A stretch of DNA of 64,000 nucleotides from an uncultured Clostridia bacterium (GTDB lineage: Bacteria > Bacillota > Clostridia > TANB77 > CAG-508): the NCBI GenBank assembly GCA_934120645.1, contig CAKOUO010000001.1:248001-312000 (forward strand). Reading direction: 5' to 3'. The notes beneath the pieces were generated by a model. The model ran no database searches, was not told the origin of the DNA, and saw only the letters and a program-made list of their open reading frames with translations. The position numbers and the translations under genes were made by a program. Positions 26,822 through 34,776 of the stretch are shown piece after piece; position 1 is the stretch's first letter; every line of letters starts with the position of its first letter.

Positions 26822-27154
26822 AAAAAAGCTATTTCTGTCCTAGTTTATTAGGACGAAATAGCTTTTTATTCCGCGGTACCACCTATTTTAATAATGTGTT
26901 TTAATGTATTTGTTTTTTTGTTTTACATTATTCTCTCAATTATCTTTAACGCAGATTTACGTTCAAACTTACCTTTTATTATTTTGTTTTTATTTTATTT
27001 TTGTTTAGTTCTTTTTCTTTTTCAGTTTGACAACAGTTAAGGTGATAACATATTATTTTTACTTACCAAATTCGCAGCTACCTTTGGTTCTCTTTAAGAT
27101 ATTTTATAATGTGTGTTGTCCTTACTTTTGTTTTTTCTAATCTAATTTAATTTG
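26822..27154 (-). promoter_or_regulatory. T-box riboswitch, isoleucine-specific
   Basis: The minus strand carries a complete T-box leader. Stem I is closed by GACAAC (27120-27115) with GTTGTC (27034-27029); its apical part has AGAGAACC and a GCTGCGAA loop. The specifier is read as ATC (27046-27044), followed by A. The T-box sequence AGGTGGTACCGCGG is at 26884-26871, and its UGGU bulge fits the ACCA end of tRNA-Ile. An intrinsic terminator (26868-26824) follows. Uncharged tRNA-Ile would favour read-through into the DUF1653 gene and ileS. Confidence 0.95.
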
Positions 27155-27160
27155 TATATT

Positions 27161-27188
27161 ATTATATCATATTTTTTTGCAATTTCAA
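27161..27188 (-). promoter_or_regulatory. T-box/ileS promoter, TTGAAA-16-TATAAT
   Basis: Minus-strand TTGAAA (27188-27183), 16 bases, TATAAT (27166-27161) with a TGA extension. Transcription would start near 27154. Confidence 0.7.
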
Positions 27189-27247
27189 GTCTTATTTTTA
27201 TAAAATCTTATTTATTTGTAAATAATATTATTTAAGGTGTGTAGATT

Positions 27248-27934
27248 ATGAATCAAATTTTAAATACAAAACAGCCAAATAATAATAATAATAATAATGG
27301 TAAGTATAATAGTAACAGTAAGTTAAAAAAGTTTAAGGGAATATTAAAGTTTCAATTATATTTTTCTATTGTTCTTATAATTATTATTGGCTTATATGTT
27401 TTTTACAATACTTATAAATTATCAAAGCAAGAAAAGTATTCTAAGCAGATATTGGAAAATTATAATTTAACTAGATTATATTCTAATGTGGTTTCTAATA
27501 ATTCTTATTCTGATGATAATCAAAGTACAGATTCTTTTGTTGATTCTTCATATGTTATAGGTGTTATAGATATTCCAAAAATAAATGTTAATTATCCTAT
27601 TTTTTCAAATTATGATGAGAATTTATTAAAGATTTCACCATGTAGATTTTATGGTCCTTTACCAGGAAAAAATGGTAATCTTTGTATTGCTGGTCATAAT
27701 TATGATAATGATAAGTTTTTTAGTAAAATTGTTCTTTTAAATACAAATGATCAAATTATTTTGAAAAATAATTATGAAAAGAATTTTTACTATTTTGTTT
27801 CTGAAATCTATGAAGTCAAGAATTATGATTTTTCACCTATTTATGATTTTGATAGAAACAAAAAACAACTTACTCTTATTACTTGTAATAATATTAATAA
27901 AAATAGAATAATTCTTAAAGCTTTTGCTAAATAA
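27248..27934 (+). CDS. Sortase
   Basis: A 228-aa membrane-anchored transpeptidase of the sortase family, probably class D-like or a related small class. It has an Asn-rich cytoplasmic N-terminus, one membrane helix (about 36-54) and the catalytic domain from about 100. The catalytic triad is visible as His150 (CIAGHNYD), Cys213 (TLITCNN) and Arg220 (NKNRIILKA). It would attach proteins with a C-terminal sorting motif to the wall, but no LPXTG-type substrate is encoded in the window. The ribosome-binding site is AAGGTG. It is divergent from the T-box promoter. Confidence 0.9.
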   Translation: MNQILNTKQPNNNNNNNGKYNSNSKLKKFKGILKFQLYFSIVLIIIIGLYVFYNTYKLSKQEKYSKQILENYNLTRLYSNVVSNNSYSDDNQSTDSFVDSSYVIGVIDIPKINVNYPIFSNYDENLLKISPCRFYGPLPGKNGNLCIAGHNYDNDKFFSKIVLLNTNDQIILKNNYEKNFYYFVSEIYEVKNYDFSPIYDFDRNKKQLTLITCNNINKNRIILKAFAK

Positions 27935-27958
27935 TTTTTCTAAATAAAATTGTATAAA

Positions 27959-28297
27959 TTAGACATTTTTCCAAAACCAATCTAAACTATTATCTATACT
28001 TTTCTTGTTAAGAGCTTTACATTCAATATCATCTACCCATAAATATGCCATAAATGTTATTAATAAAAATACAAGATCTAGTGCTATATTAAATGATAAT
28101 GTTGAAAACAAATAATTGTATTGCTCTTTTAATGTTAAAATTTGTATACTATGGATTACTAATAATGTTAAATAACCAAATAATGGTATAGCAGTTACTG
28201 CACTTTTTTTAATTTCTTGTGCTAAAAATATAAATAATATAGTTGCTATTAATAATAATATTAATGTTAGTGGTTGTGTTATATCAAATACAAACAT
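27959..28297 (-). CDS. Small membrane protein of unknown function
   Basis: A 112-aa protein with about three membrane helices (about 8-28, 36-52, 68-90) and a polar C-terminal tail ending in LDWFWKNV. I do not recognise a family. The ATG has AGGGGGA upstream. It follows glmM by 57 bases on the same strand and may be co-transcribed with it. Confidence 0.65.
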   Translation of the reverse strand: MFVFDITQPLTLILLLIATILFIFLAQEIKKSAVTAIPLFGYLTLLVIHSIQILTLKEQYNYLFSTLSFNIALDLVFLLITFMAYLWVDDIECKALNKKSIDNSLDWFWKNV

Positions 28298-28354
28298 TTT
28301 TAATCCCCCTATTTTTTCTTTTGTTTTTATTTTTTATTATGCAAATATGCAAAT

Positions 28355-29719
28355 TTACTTTAATTTTTCTTCTATTAAATTAGCTATTTCTTGAGCTTTT
28401 TTTGTTATATATGCTTGATCTTCTCCTTCTATCATAACTCTAACTAGTGGTTCTGTTCCAGAAGGTCTTATTAATACTCTACCGTTTCCTGCAAATTCTT
28501 TTTCTAGTTTTTCAATAGCTTCTTTTATTTCATTGTCATTTTCATAATTATATTTCTTTTCTGAATTTACTTTTGCATTAATTAATACTTGTGGATATAA
28601 TTTTATTATTTCAGCCATTTTTGATGCTGTTTGTTTTTCTTCTAATATTGCTTGGATTAGCATTAATGATGTTAAAATTCCATCTCCTGTTGGGTTATAA
28701 TCAAGTAAAATTACATGTCCTGATTGTTCTCCTCCTAGATTGTATCCATCTTTTAGCATTTCTTCTAATACATATCTATCTCCAACTTTTGTTTGAATTA
28801 ATTCTAATCCATTATCTCTTGCATATTTGTGTAATCCTAAATTACTCATAACTGTTGCAACTATTGTATCTTTAGCTAGTTTTCCTTTTTTTCTTAGATA
28901 GTTTGAAACAATAGCCATTATCATATCTCCATCTATTTCATTTCCTTTTTCATCAACAGCTAAACATCTATCTCCATCACCATCATATGCAACTCCAAGA
29001 CTTAATTTGTTTTCTACAACAAATTTTTTCAAAGAATCTAAATGTGTTGATCCACAATTATCGTTTATATTTATTCCATCTGGATGATTATTTATTATTT
29101 TATAATTTATTCCTAATGCTTTAAATACTTTTTCTGCTACTACTGATGTAGCCCCATTTGCTGTATCAATTCCTACAACAAAATCATCTCTGTTTATTTT
29201 ATCAAAGTTATCATCAAAATTTTTTCTAAAGAAATATACATATTCATCTAATAAATCTAATCTATATTCAGATACACCAATTTTGCTACTTACAGCTGTT
29301 AATTCATCTATTTTTCCTGAATCCATTACTTCTTCAATTTCTTCTTCTAAGCTATCTGGTATTTTCATTCCTTTATTACTAAAATATTTGATACCATTAA
29401 ATTCAAAAGTATTGTGTGATGCAGATATTACAACACTTGCATCAGCTTGTAATTTTCTTGTTAAATATGCAACTGCTGGTGTTGGTATAACTCCTAACAA
29501 TTTTACATTTGCTCCATAACTTAAAAATCCAGCTACCATTGCACTTTCTATTAATGTTCCTGATATTCTTGTATCTCTTCCTATTAAAATTGTTGGTGTA
29601 TGATCTGTATGTTTTGATAAAACATATGCTCCTGCTTTTGCTACCTTATAAACTAACTCTGGTGTAAGTTCTGTATTTGCTATTCTTCTTATACCATCTG
29701 TTCCAAAATACCTTCTCAT
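28355..29719 (-). CDS. glmM: Phosphoglucosamine mutase
   Basis: Converts glucosamine-6-phosphate to glucosamine-1-phosphate for UDP-GlcNAc synthesis (454 aa). The four-domain phosphohexomutase motifs are present: FGTDGIRR, catalytic Ser101 in VVISASHN, metal site DGDGDR and C-terminal RPSGTEPLVRV. The ATG at 29719 is used because AAGGATG lies seven bases before; an ATG nine bases upstream is too close to that site. It follows the cpsB-like gene by 33 bases, linking sugar precursor supply to the polysaccharide genes. Confidence 0.96.
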   Translation of the reverse strand: MRRYFGTDGIRRIANTELTPELVYKVAKAGAYVLSKHTDHTPTILIGRDTRISGTLIESAMVAGFLSYGANVKLLGVIPTPAVAYLTRKLQADASVVISASHNTFEFNGIKYFSNKGMKIPDSLEEEIEEVMDSGKIDELTAVSSKIGVSEYRLDLLDEYVYFFRKNFDDNFDKINRDDFVVGIDTANGATSVVAEKVFKALGINYKIINNHPDGININDNCGSTHLDSLKKFVVENKLSLGVAYDGDGDRCLAVDEKGNEIDGDMIMAIVSNYLRKKGKLAKDTIVATVMSNLGLHKYARDNGLELIQTKVGDRYVLEEMLKDGYNLGGEQSGHVILLDYNPTGDGILTSLMLIQAILEEKQTASKMAEIIKLYPQVLINAKVNSEKKYNYENDNEIKEAIEKLEKEFAGNGRVLIRPSGTEPLVRVMIEGEDQAYITKKAQEIANLIEEKLK

Positions 29720-29752
29720 ATTAATCATCCTTTCATTTAGCTTATTATAAAC

Positions 29753-30535
29753 TTATCTCTTTAAATACATCATTAGTTTTTCTTTAAGAGTTAATTCTAT
29801 TTCGGTTGGCTCTTCTATTTCTATTCTTTTGTTTTCTAATGCTAACATAGGGTTTGTTGTTGTTAGTTCTTCTATTTTTTTCTCACCAACAATTGATTTT
29901 ATTTCTTCAATTGCTTCTGGTATCATTTTATATATTGTATTTGGTCTATGAACATCACTTCCTAAGAAATGTATCATATTATTTTCATAGAATTTTCTTA
30001 CTATCATTTGTGCTTTTTTTCCATATTGACCAAGTATACTTGCATAATTAGCTTGCATTAATACTCCTTTTTCAATTAAGTCATAAATCAATTCTGGATC
30101 TTTTTGCACAAAAGAATATCTTTCTGGATGTGCTAATACTGGTATTAGTTTATTCTCTTGCAAAGAATATATGACATTATATAAATTCATTGGTTCTATA
30201 TTAAGTGGCATTTCAAATAATACATAACAAGTATCATTTATTGTAGATGCCTTACCATCTATTAATAATTGCATCATATTATCAGATAAATATATTTCAT
30301 TTGCTAAATAAATATTAATATCTATTCCTTTATTTTTTAAATTTTCTGTAATTGCTTGTACCCACATATTTCTTTCTGGTACATTTGTTTCGTAATAATT
30401 TTCAATGTAATGTGATGTTAATATAATTCCATCAAACCCTACTTCTTTTGCTTCTTTTATTAAAGTTATTGTTTCATCTATATTTCTTGCTCCATCATCT
30501 ATATTTGGTAATATATGTGTATGAAAGTCTATCAT
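29753..30535 (-). CDS. cpsB: CpsB/YwqE-type protein-tyrosine phosphatase (PHP family)
   Basis: Manganese-dependent phosphatase (260 aa) that removes phosphate from the tyrosine kinase of capsule systems. PHP metal motifs are clear: DFHTHILPNIDDGA with His5 and His7, then AHPERYSF and GSDVHRPN. It follows the cpsD-like kinase gene by 18 bases and completes a CpsC-CpsD-CpsB regulatory set. The ribosome-binding site is GAGGAG. Confidence 0.93.
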   Translation of the reverse strand: MIDFHTHILPNIDDGARNIDETITLIKEAKEVGFDGIILTSHYIENYYETNVPERNMWVQAITENLKNKGIDINIYLANEIYLSDNMMQLLIDGKASTINDTCYVLFEMPLNIEPMNLYNVIYSLQENKLIPVLAHPERYSFVQKDPELIYDLIEKGVLMQANYASILGQYGKKAQMIVRKFYENNMIHFLGSDVHRPNTIYKMIPEAIEEIKSIVGEKKIEELTTTNPMLALENKRIEIEEPTEIELTLKEKLMMYLKR

Positions 30536-30553
30536 TTTAGTTCTCCTCTTAGT

Positions 30554-31228
30554 TTATTTATGTTTTTTTGCGTCTATTGGCATTTTATTAATTACTACAC
30601 CTGCTAATTTTCCACCGACTTCTTTAATATTTTTTATAACTTTTTCCAAACTATCTTTTTTTGTCTGTTTGTATGCAGTTACAATCAAAGTTAAATCAGC
30701 TGTTCTAGATAATATAACAGCATCTGTTACTAATTCACATGGTGTTCCATCTATAATTATTAAGTCATATTTTTCTTTTAACTCTTCTAATAATGTTGTC
30801 ATTTGATGTGAAGTTAGTAGTTCTGAAGGATTTGGTGGTATATTTCCTGCTGGCATTAAATCTAAATTTTCTACTTCAGTATTTTGTGTATATTTTGAAA
30901 AATCTATTTTTTCTATTTTTTTCTCATTCATTTCAGTTAAACAATTAGAAAGTCCTGGACTTGGTAATGCTCCAAATATTGTATATTGTCTTCCTTTTCT
31001 CATGTCTGCATCAACCAATACTACTTTATTTCCTGCTTGTGCAAATGTTACTGCTAAATTGGATGACACCCAACTTTTTCCTTCTCCAGGAAATGTTGAT
31101 GTTATTAATAAAGTTTCTAATTTTTTATCTGTATTCATAAATTGTATATTAGTTCTTAATGTTCTAAATACCTCTGATACTGGAGATTGTGGATTTATTT
31201 GTGTAACTAATTCTTTTTTAGTTTTCAT
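30554..31228 (-). CDS. cpsD: CpsD/CapB-type tyrosine-protein kinase ATPase
   Basis: Cytoplasmic BY-kinase (224 aa) paired with CpsC to control polysaccharide chain length. Walker A (TFPGEGKSW), Walker A' (VVLVDADMRKG) and Walker B (LIIIDGTP) are present, as is the N-terminal SPVSEVFRTLRTNI motif. Unusually, the C-terminus ends INKMPIDAKKHK without the Tyr-rich cluster that normally is phosphorylated. The ATG at 31228 has GGAGGTAAGG upstream and overlaps the end of cpsC by 11 bases; an in-frame start at 31267 lies inside cpsC and lacks a site. Confidence 0.92.
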   Translation of the reverse strand: MKTKKELVTQINPQSPVSEVFRTLRTNIQFMNTDKKLETLLITSTFPGEGKSWVSSNLAVTFAQAGNKVVLVDADMRKGRQYTIFGALPSPGLSNCLTEMNEKKIEKIDFSKYTQNTEVENLDLMPAGNIPPNPSELLTSHQMTTLLEELKEKYDLIIIDGTPCELVTDAVILSRTADLTLIVTAYKQTKKDSLEKVIKNIKEVGGKLAGVVINKMPIDAKKHK

Positions 31229-31940
31229 TTTTTTCCTTACCTCCTTTTTCTTCTTTTTTAGAATCAAAAGTATATAATGGTATTTCAGCTAATACTGGTA
31301 CTTTAAATGTTTTTTCTATTTCTTCTGATGTTTTTATTGTTGTATCTAATAAGTTTGCTATTATTACATATATAACTGATATAACAACTCCAATCATAGC
31401 AAATAATAAAATGTCTTTTTTATGATTTATGTTAGATGGTGAGTTGTTAACTTTTGCTTCATCTACTACATGAACATTGTCTATATTATAAATTTCTTCT
31501 ACTTTTTTTGTGAATACTTTTGCTATTTCATTTGCAATACTAGCTGAGTCTGAAGCATTTTGTGTTGTTACTGTGATTTTTATTAATGATGTATTTGTTA
31601 CTGCATTTACAGTTATATTATTTCTTAATTCTTCTTCATCTATATTTATTCCTAAATTGTCTATTACTTGTCTTACTACTGTTTTACTTTTTATTAGTTC
31701 ACTATAGGTTGTTACTAATTTTGTATTTAATGTAATATCTGTTGTTGTTATTGAATTTTTTGTTGTTGATGTATTTTCTGATGTTGATAATACTAGAGTT
31801 GTTGATGAAGAGTATTTGGGTGTTGTGTATTGTGTTGTATATACTAATCCTGCTACTGCAAATGTTAGTATTATTAGTATAATTTGAAGTTTTTTGCCCC
31901 AAAATGCTTTGAATATGTTTTTTAAATCTATTTCTTCCAT
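31218..31940 (-). CDS. cpsC: CpsC/Wzz-type chain length determinant protein
   Basis: Membrane adaptor of the polysaccharide copolymerase family (240 aa), partner and activator of the CpsD kinase. Two membrane helices (about 18-38 and 178-200) flank an extracytoplasmic domain; the short cytoplasmic tail after the second helix is where CpsD docks. The N-terminal Wzz pattern (IDLKNIFKAFWGKK) is present. It starts the CpsC-D-B-GlmM unit from its own promoter. Confidence 0.92.
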   Translation of the reverse strand: MEEIDLKNIFKAFWGKKLQIILIILTFAVAGLVYTTQYTTPKYSSSTTLVLSTSENTSTTKNSITTTDITLNTKLVTTYSELIKSKTVVRQVIDNLGINIDEEELRNNITVNAVTNTSLIKITVTTQNASDSASIANEIAKVFTKKVEEIYNIDNVHVVDEAKVNNSPSNINHKKDILLFAMIGVVISVIYVIIANLLDTTIKTSEEIEKTFKVPVLAEIPLYTFDSKKEEKGGKEKNEN

Positions 31941-31977
31941 ATTTTTCCTCTTTTTTCTTGTTTTTTAGCGCATTGTT

Positions 31978-32006
31978 ATTTTATCACATTGTTGTTTTGG
32001 TATCAA
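31978..32006 (-). promoter_or_regulatory. cpsC promoter, TTGATA-17-TAAAAT
   Basis: Minus-strand TTGATA (32006-32001), 17 bases, TAAAAT (31983-31978) with a TGA extension, 38 bases before the cpsC start. Confidence 0.65.
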
Positions 32007-32087
32007 GTTTTTTAGAGTAAAATTTTATTACAGTTTTGTTACAAAAAAAGAAGCTTTTTTTAACTTATACAACAAAAAAAATACACT

Positions 32088-32123
32088 TTCAATATAAAAC
32101 TTTAATATCAAAAAGTGTATTTT
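32088..32123 (-). terminator. Terminator of the ATPase/TOPRIM pair
   Basis: A 12-bp stem, AAAATACACTTT (32088-32099) with its complement (32112-32123), followed on the minus strand by a T run, four bases after the TOPRIM-like stop. Confidence 0.75.
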
Positions 32124-32126
32124 ACT

Positions 32127-32738
32127 TTATTTTACTAATTTTACATGATTTATGCAATATTCTATCAGTTCTTCTAAATTAGTATTAGATGTCTTCTTTA
32201 ATTTTTCACACATTTCTTGTAATTGCTCTACATCATCTTTTTCTACTATTTTCTTAGAATTTTGTGGAAATAATTTAATATATGTATCAGCTTTTTCTGA
32301 ATCTTTTATTTTTTCATAATGTATTTTACTTTTTTTCATAACATCTTCTAAGTTGTTTATGTTATATATTGGATATATATAATTATATAATTCATGTTTT
32401 TTAAACATTGATTTATTTATATAGTTATTTTTTTCTTCTTCATTACAATCATCTGTATCCATAATTGTAAAGATTTTAAAATCGTTCAATTTCTTTTTAT
32501 CATTTTCTATTGTATACCTTTTTAATAATGTTTTTTGATTTTTAAAAATTGTATTACCTAATTCTTTAATTAGACTTGTAATCTGAATACTATTATTTCC
32601 TTTTTTCTTTGCGTATATTTCAATTGGTAAGTGTAGACTACTTTTTATATGTTGTACCATCAAGTATTCAGATTTTCCATGAACAATTACTACTGCTTTA
32701 CAATAGTTTACATTTATTGGCTTTTTATTTTGGGGCAT
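32127..32738 (-). CDS. TOPRIM-like protein paired with an AAA ATPase (candidate defence effector)
   Basis: A 203-aa soluble protein. VIVHGKSE (17-24) resembles the first TOPRIM-type motif with its acidic residue, and IMDTDD (92-97) looks like the DxD metal motif, so a nuclease of the RloB or AriB (DUF4435) kind is plausible. It is shorter than typical AriB proteins. The start ATG directly follows the stop of the upstream ATPase gene, and its ribosome-binding site GGGGG lies within that gene, so the two are translationally coupled. Exact family not resolved. Confidence 0.65.
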   Translation of the reverse strand: MPQNKKPINVNYCKAVVIVHGKSEYLMVQHIKSSLHLPIEIYAKKKGNNSIQITSLIKELGNTIFKNQKTLLKRYTIENDKKKLNDFKIFTIMDTDDCNEEEKNNYINKSMFKKHELYNYIYPIYNINNLEDVMKKSKIHYEKIKDSEKADTYIKLFPQNSKKIVEKDDVEQLQEMCEKLKKTSNTNLEELIEYCINHVKLVK

Positions 32739-34088
32739 TTAAATTCCCCCTTTATCATCTTGATTTTTAGAATTTAATCTTTCTTTTATCTCTGTAAAGT
32801 CAATCATATTAATTGAAGGTATTCCTCCGAATACGCCTTTTAAATATAGTTCTCTTATATTGTTATTCTTTTGAATATTTATATCATAATCATCTATGCA
32901 ATTTACTATTTTTTGTCCTTTATAATCTGAAACAATAATATATATATCTTGTTTATCTAATGTTTCCATTAATAAAGTATTGTGGGTTGTAATAATTAAT
33001 TGTCCTGTTATTTCATCTTTTAAAGATTCTATAATTGCTTTCATTAATAAATCATGAACTCCATTATCTATTTCATCTATAATAACAGTCTCTCCCCATA
33101 ATGTTCCTATCATACTATTAAAATGATTTAATATTTTTCTAGTTCCTGATGATTCTTTTTTATATTCTATATTGATTAACCTATTTGCAATTTTCTTCTT
33201 AAAATATAATTTATATTGGATTTTTTCTTCATCATCTTCTTTTATTTCATAATATACATCTTTTATATCTGAATATGTTTGTGTGAAAAAATCTTTTAAA
33301 ATTGCTTCATATCTATTTAAAATTTCTATTTTATTCTTTTTTATTTTTCCTTCACATAAATTGTTTAATATTTTGTCTTTTGGTGCTGTTCCCTGTATTA
33401 TAGTTGCAATTGGTGAATTTCTATATACTACTGATAAATTCATAAATGTATTTAATACTTCAAATATATTTATATTTACATTTTTTTGCATAAATTCAGC
33501 ATTTTTTTCTTCACCTTCTTTTATCATAATAGATAAAAATGTATTTTTTCCCCAATACTTATCTATTTCTGTTAAAAGTTCTTTTTTATATTCTTTTCCA
33601 AAAAATATATTATCATTTAAATTTTTTTCTATATTCTTATCATTTTCGTTAATTTCAAAGATAATTCCCCTATTTTTTCCTACTTTATAATATAATTTTT
33701 CTGATTTTATTCTATCTCCAAATATAATTTTATAGTATCCTTCTATTGCATTTATTTCAAAACCATATTCAATCTCTGTATATTCTTCATTATCTATCAT
33801 TCTTACATCTTGCATTTTTTTTGAAAAATCTACCATATTCATCATAAAGTTTACTTTTTTCTCTTTATCTTCAATTTCACTTTCCATTACTTTTTCTGCT
33901 ATATTTTTAAATAATAATGTAAACAATGAATCATTTAAAAATGAATATGCAGTAACAAAATTTGTTTTTCCTATTCCATTTTCTCCATATATTGCAACAA
34001 ATTTTTTTGTTTCTGTATTTGTTCTTTTGAAATTAAATTCTATTTCATCAAAAGATTTAAAATTTTTTAATTTTAAATATGTGAACAT
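32739..34088 (-). CDS. AAA15/AAA21-type ABC-like ATPase (candidate defence sensor)
   Basis: A 449-aa ATPase of the overcoming-lysogenization/RloA/AriA-like group. Walker A is GENGIGKTN (35-43), the signature is ESSGTRK (near 313), Walker B is VIIDEID (near 337) and the switch His is in TTHNTLLME (near 366). Between them lies a long helical insert. Such ATPases are coupled with TOPRIM or other nucleases in phage defence modules, and a TOPRIM-like gene follows with no gap. The pair has its own promoter and terminator and interrupts the polysaccharide locus between vanZ and cpsC, which suggests insertion as cargo. Confidence 0.82.
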   Translation of the reverse strand: MFTYLKLKNFKSFDEIEFNFKRTNTETKKFVAIYGENGIGKTNFVTAYSFLNDSLFTLLFKNIAEKVMESEIEDKEKKVNFMMNMVDFSKKMQDVRMIDNEEYTEIEYGFEINAIEGYYKIIFGDRIKSEKLYYKVGKNRGIIFEINENDKNIEKNLNDNIFFGKEYKKELLTEIDKYWGKNTFLSIMIKEGEEKNAEFMQKNVNINIFEVLNTFMNLSVVYRNSPIATIIQGTAPKDKILNNLCEGKIKKNKIEILNRYEAILKDFFTQTYSDIKDVYYEIKEDDEEKIQYKLYFKKKIANRLINIEYKKESSGTRKILNHFNSMIGTLWGETVIIDEIDNGVHDLLMKAIIESLKDEITGQLIITTHNTLLMETLDKQDIYIIVSDYKGQKIVNCIDDYDINIQKNNNIRELYLKGVFGGIPSINMIDFTEIKERLNSKNQDDKGGI

Positions 34089-34118
34089 TTTACCACCTTC
34101 TAATATCTATTATATACA

Positions 34119-34147
34119 ATATTATCATAATTATTATATTTTTTCAA
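34119..34147 (-). promoter_or_regulatory. Promoter of the ATPase/TOPRIM pair
   Basis: Minus-strand TTGAAA (34147-34142), 17 bases, TAATAT (34124-34119) with a TGA extension, 31 bases before the ATPase ATG. Confidence 0.5.
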
Positions 34148-34220
34148 TATTTATTATTAATTTTTATACATTTTGTATTAATTTTTATAATTTTATACTA
34201 TTAAATTTTAAAATTTTAAA

Positions 34221-34259
34221 ATAAAAGAACAACTTTAAAATCAAAAATTGTTCTTTTAT
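34221..34259 (-). terminator. Terminator after vanZ-like gene
   Basis: ATAAAAGAACAA (34221-34232) pairs with TTGTTCTTTTAT (34248-34259), immediately after the VanZ stop; it closes the long polysaccharide operon. Confidence 0.75.
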
Positions 34260-34260
34260 T

Positions 34261-34758
34261 TTATTCATTATTTTCCTTACTATTTTTTTCAGTTAAAGCC
34301 TTATATACAGAAATAATAATAAGAACTATTATTATTCCTAAAGAGACTCCACAAGTGTCAATACAAACATCTCTTATAGATGCCGTTCTTCCTGGTATAA
34401 AACTTTGATGTATTTCATCTGTTATTGCATATATTAATCCAACCAATATGCTTATTGAAAATTTATATTTTAAATGAATTTTATATGTACTTAAAAAACT
34501 CATTATAAATATTCCTACTAGTGTATATATTGATAAATGTGCTCCTTTTCTTATTATTGGTTGTGATTTTTCTACTATTTTGTTTTTTGTGGTTTCACTT
34601 AAATTTTTTGTATATGGAAATGCATCTACTATTTTTCTTGCTACTTTTCGACTTAATCCACTTGATGTTTGTCCATTTTGATTTGAAAAGTTGAATATAG
34701 ATGCAAATGTTAGTCCTAGTAGGATTAACATTGTTATTCTAAATAGGGTTCGTTTCAA
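34261..34758 (-). CDS. VanZ family membrane protein
   Basis: A 165-aa protein with about four membrane helices and the VanZ signatures SNQNGQTSS, IIRKGAHLSIY and TDEIHQSFIPGRTASIRD. VanZ-like proteins are linked to low-level teicoplanin resistance and often sit in polysaccharide loci; the mechanism is unclear. Start is TTG with AGGAGG upstream. It is the last gene of the long operon, 18 bases after the flippase gene. Confidence 0.9.
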   Translation of the reverse strand: MKRTLFRITMLILLGLTFASIFNFSNQNGQTSSGLSRKVARKIVDAFPYTKNLSETTKNKIVEKSQPIIRKGAHLSIYTLVGIFIMSFLSTYKIHLKYKFSISILVGLIYAITDEIHQSFIPGRTASIRDVCIDTCGVSLGIIIVLIIISVYKALTEKNSKENNE

Positions 34759-34776
34759 AATATTCCTCCTAATAAA

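Noticed and set aside
27248..27934. Search for a sortase substrate near the sortase gene
   Set aside because: No protein in the window has an LPXTG-like motif followed by a helix and basic tail, so no substrate can be assigned.
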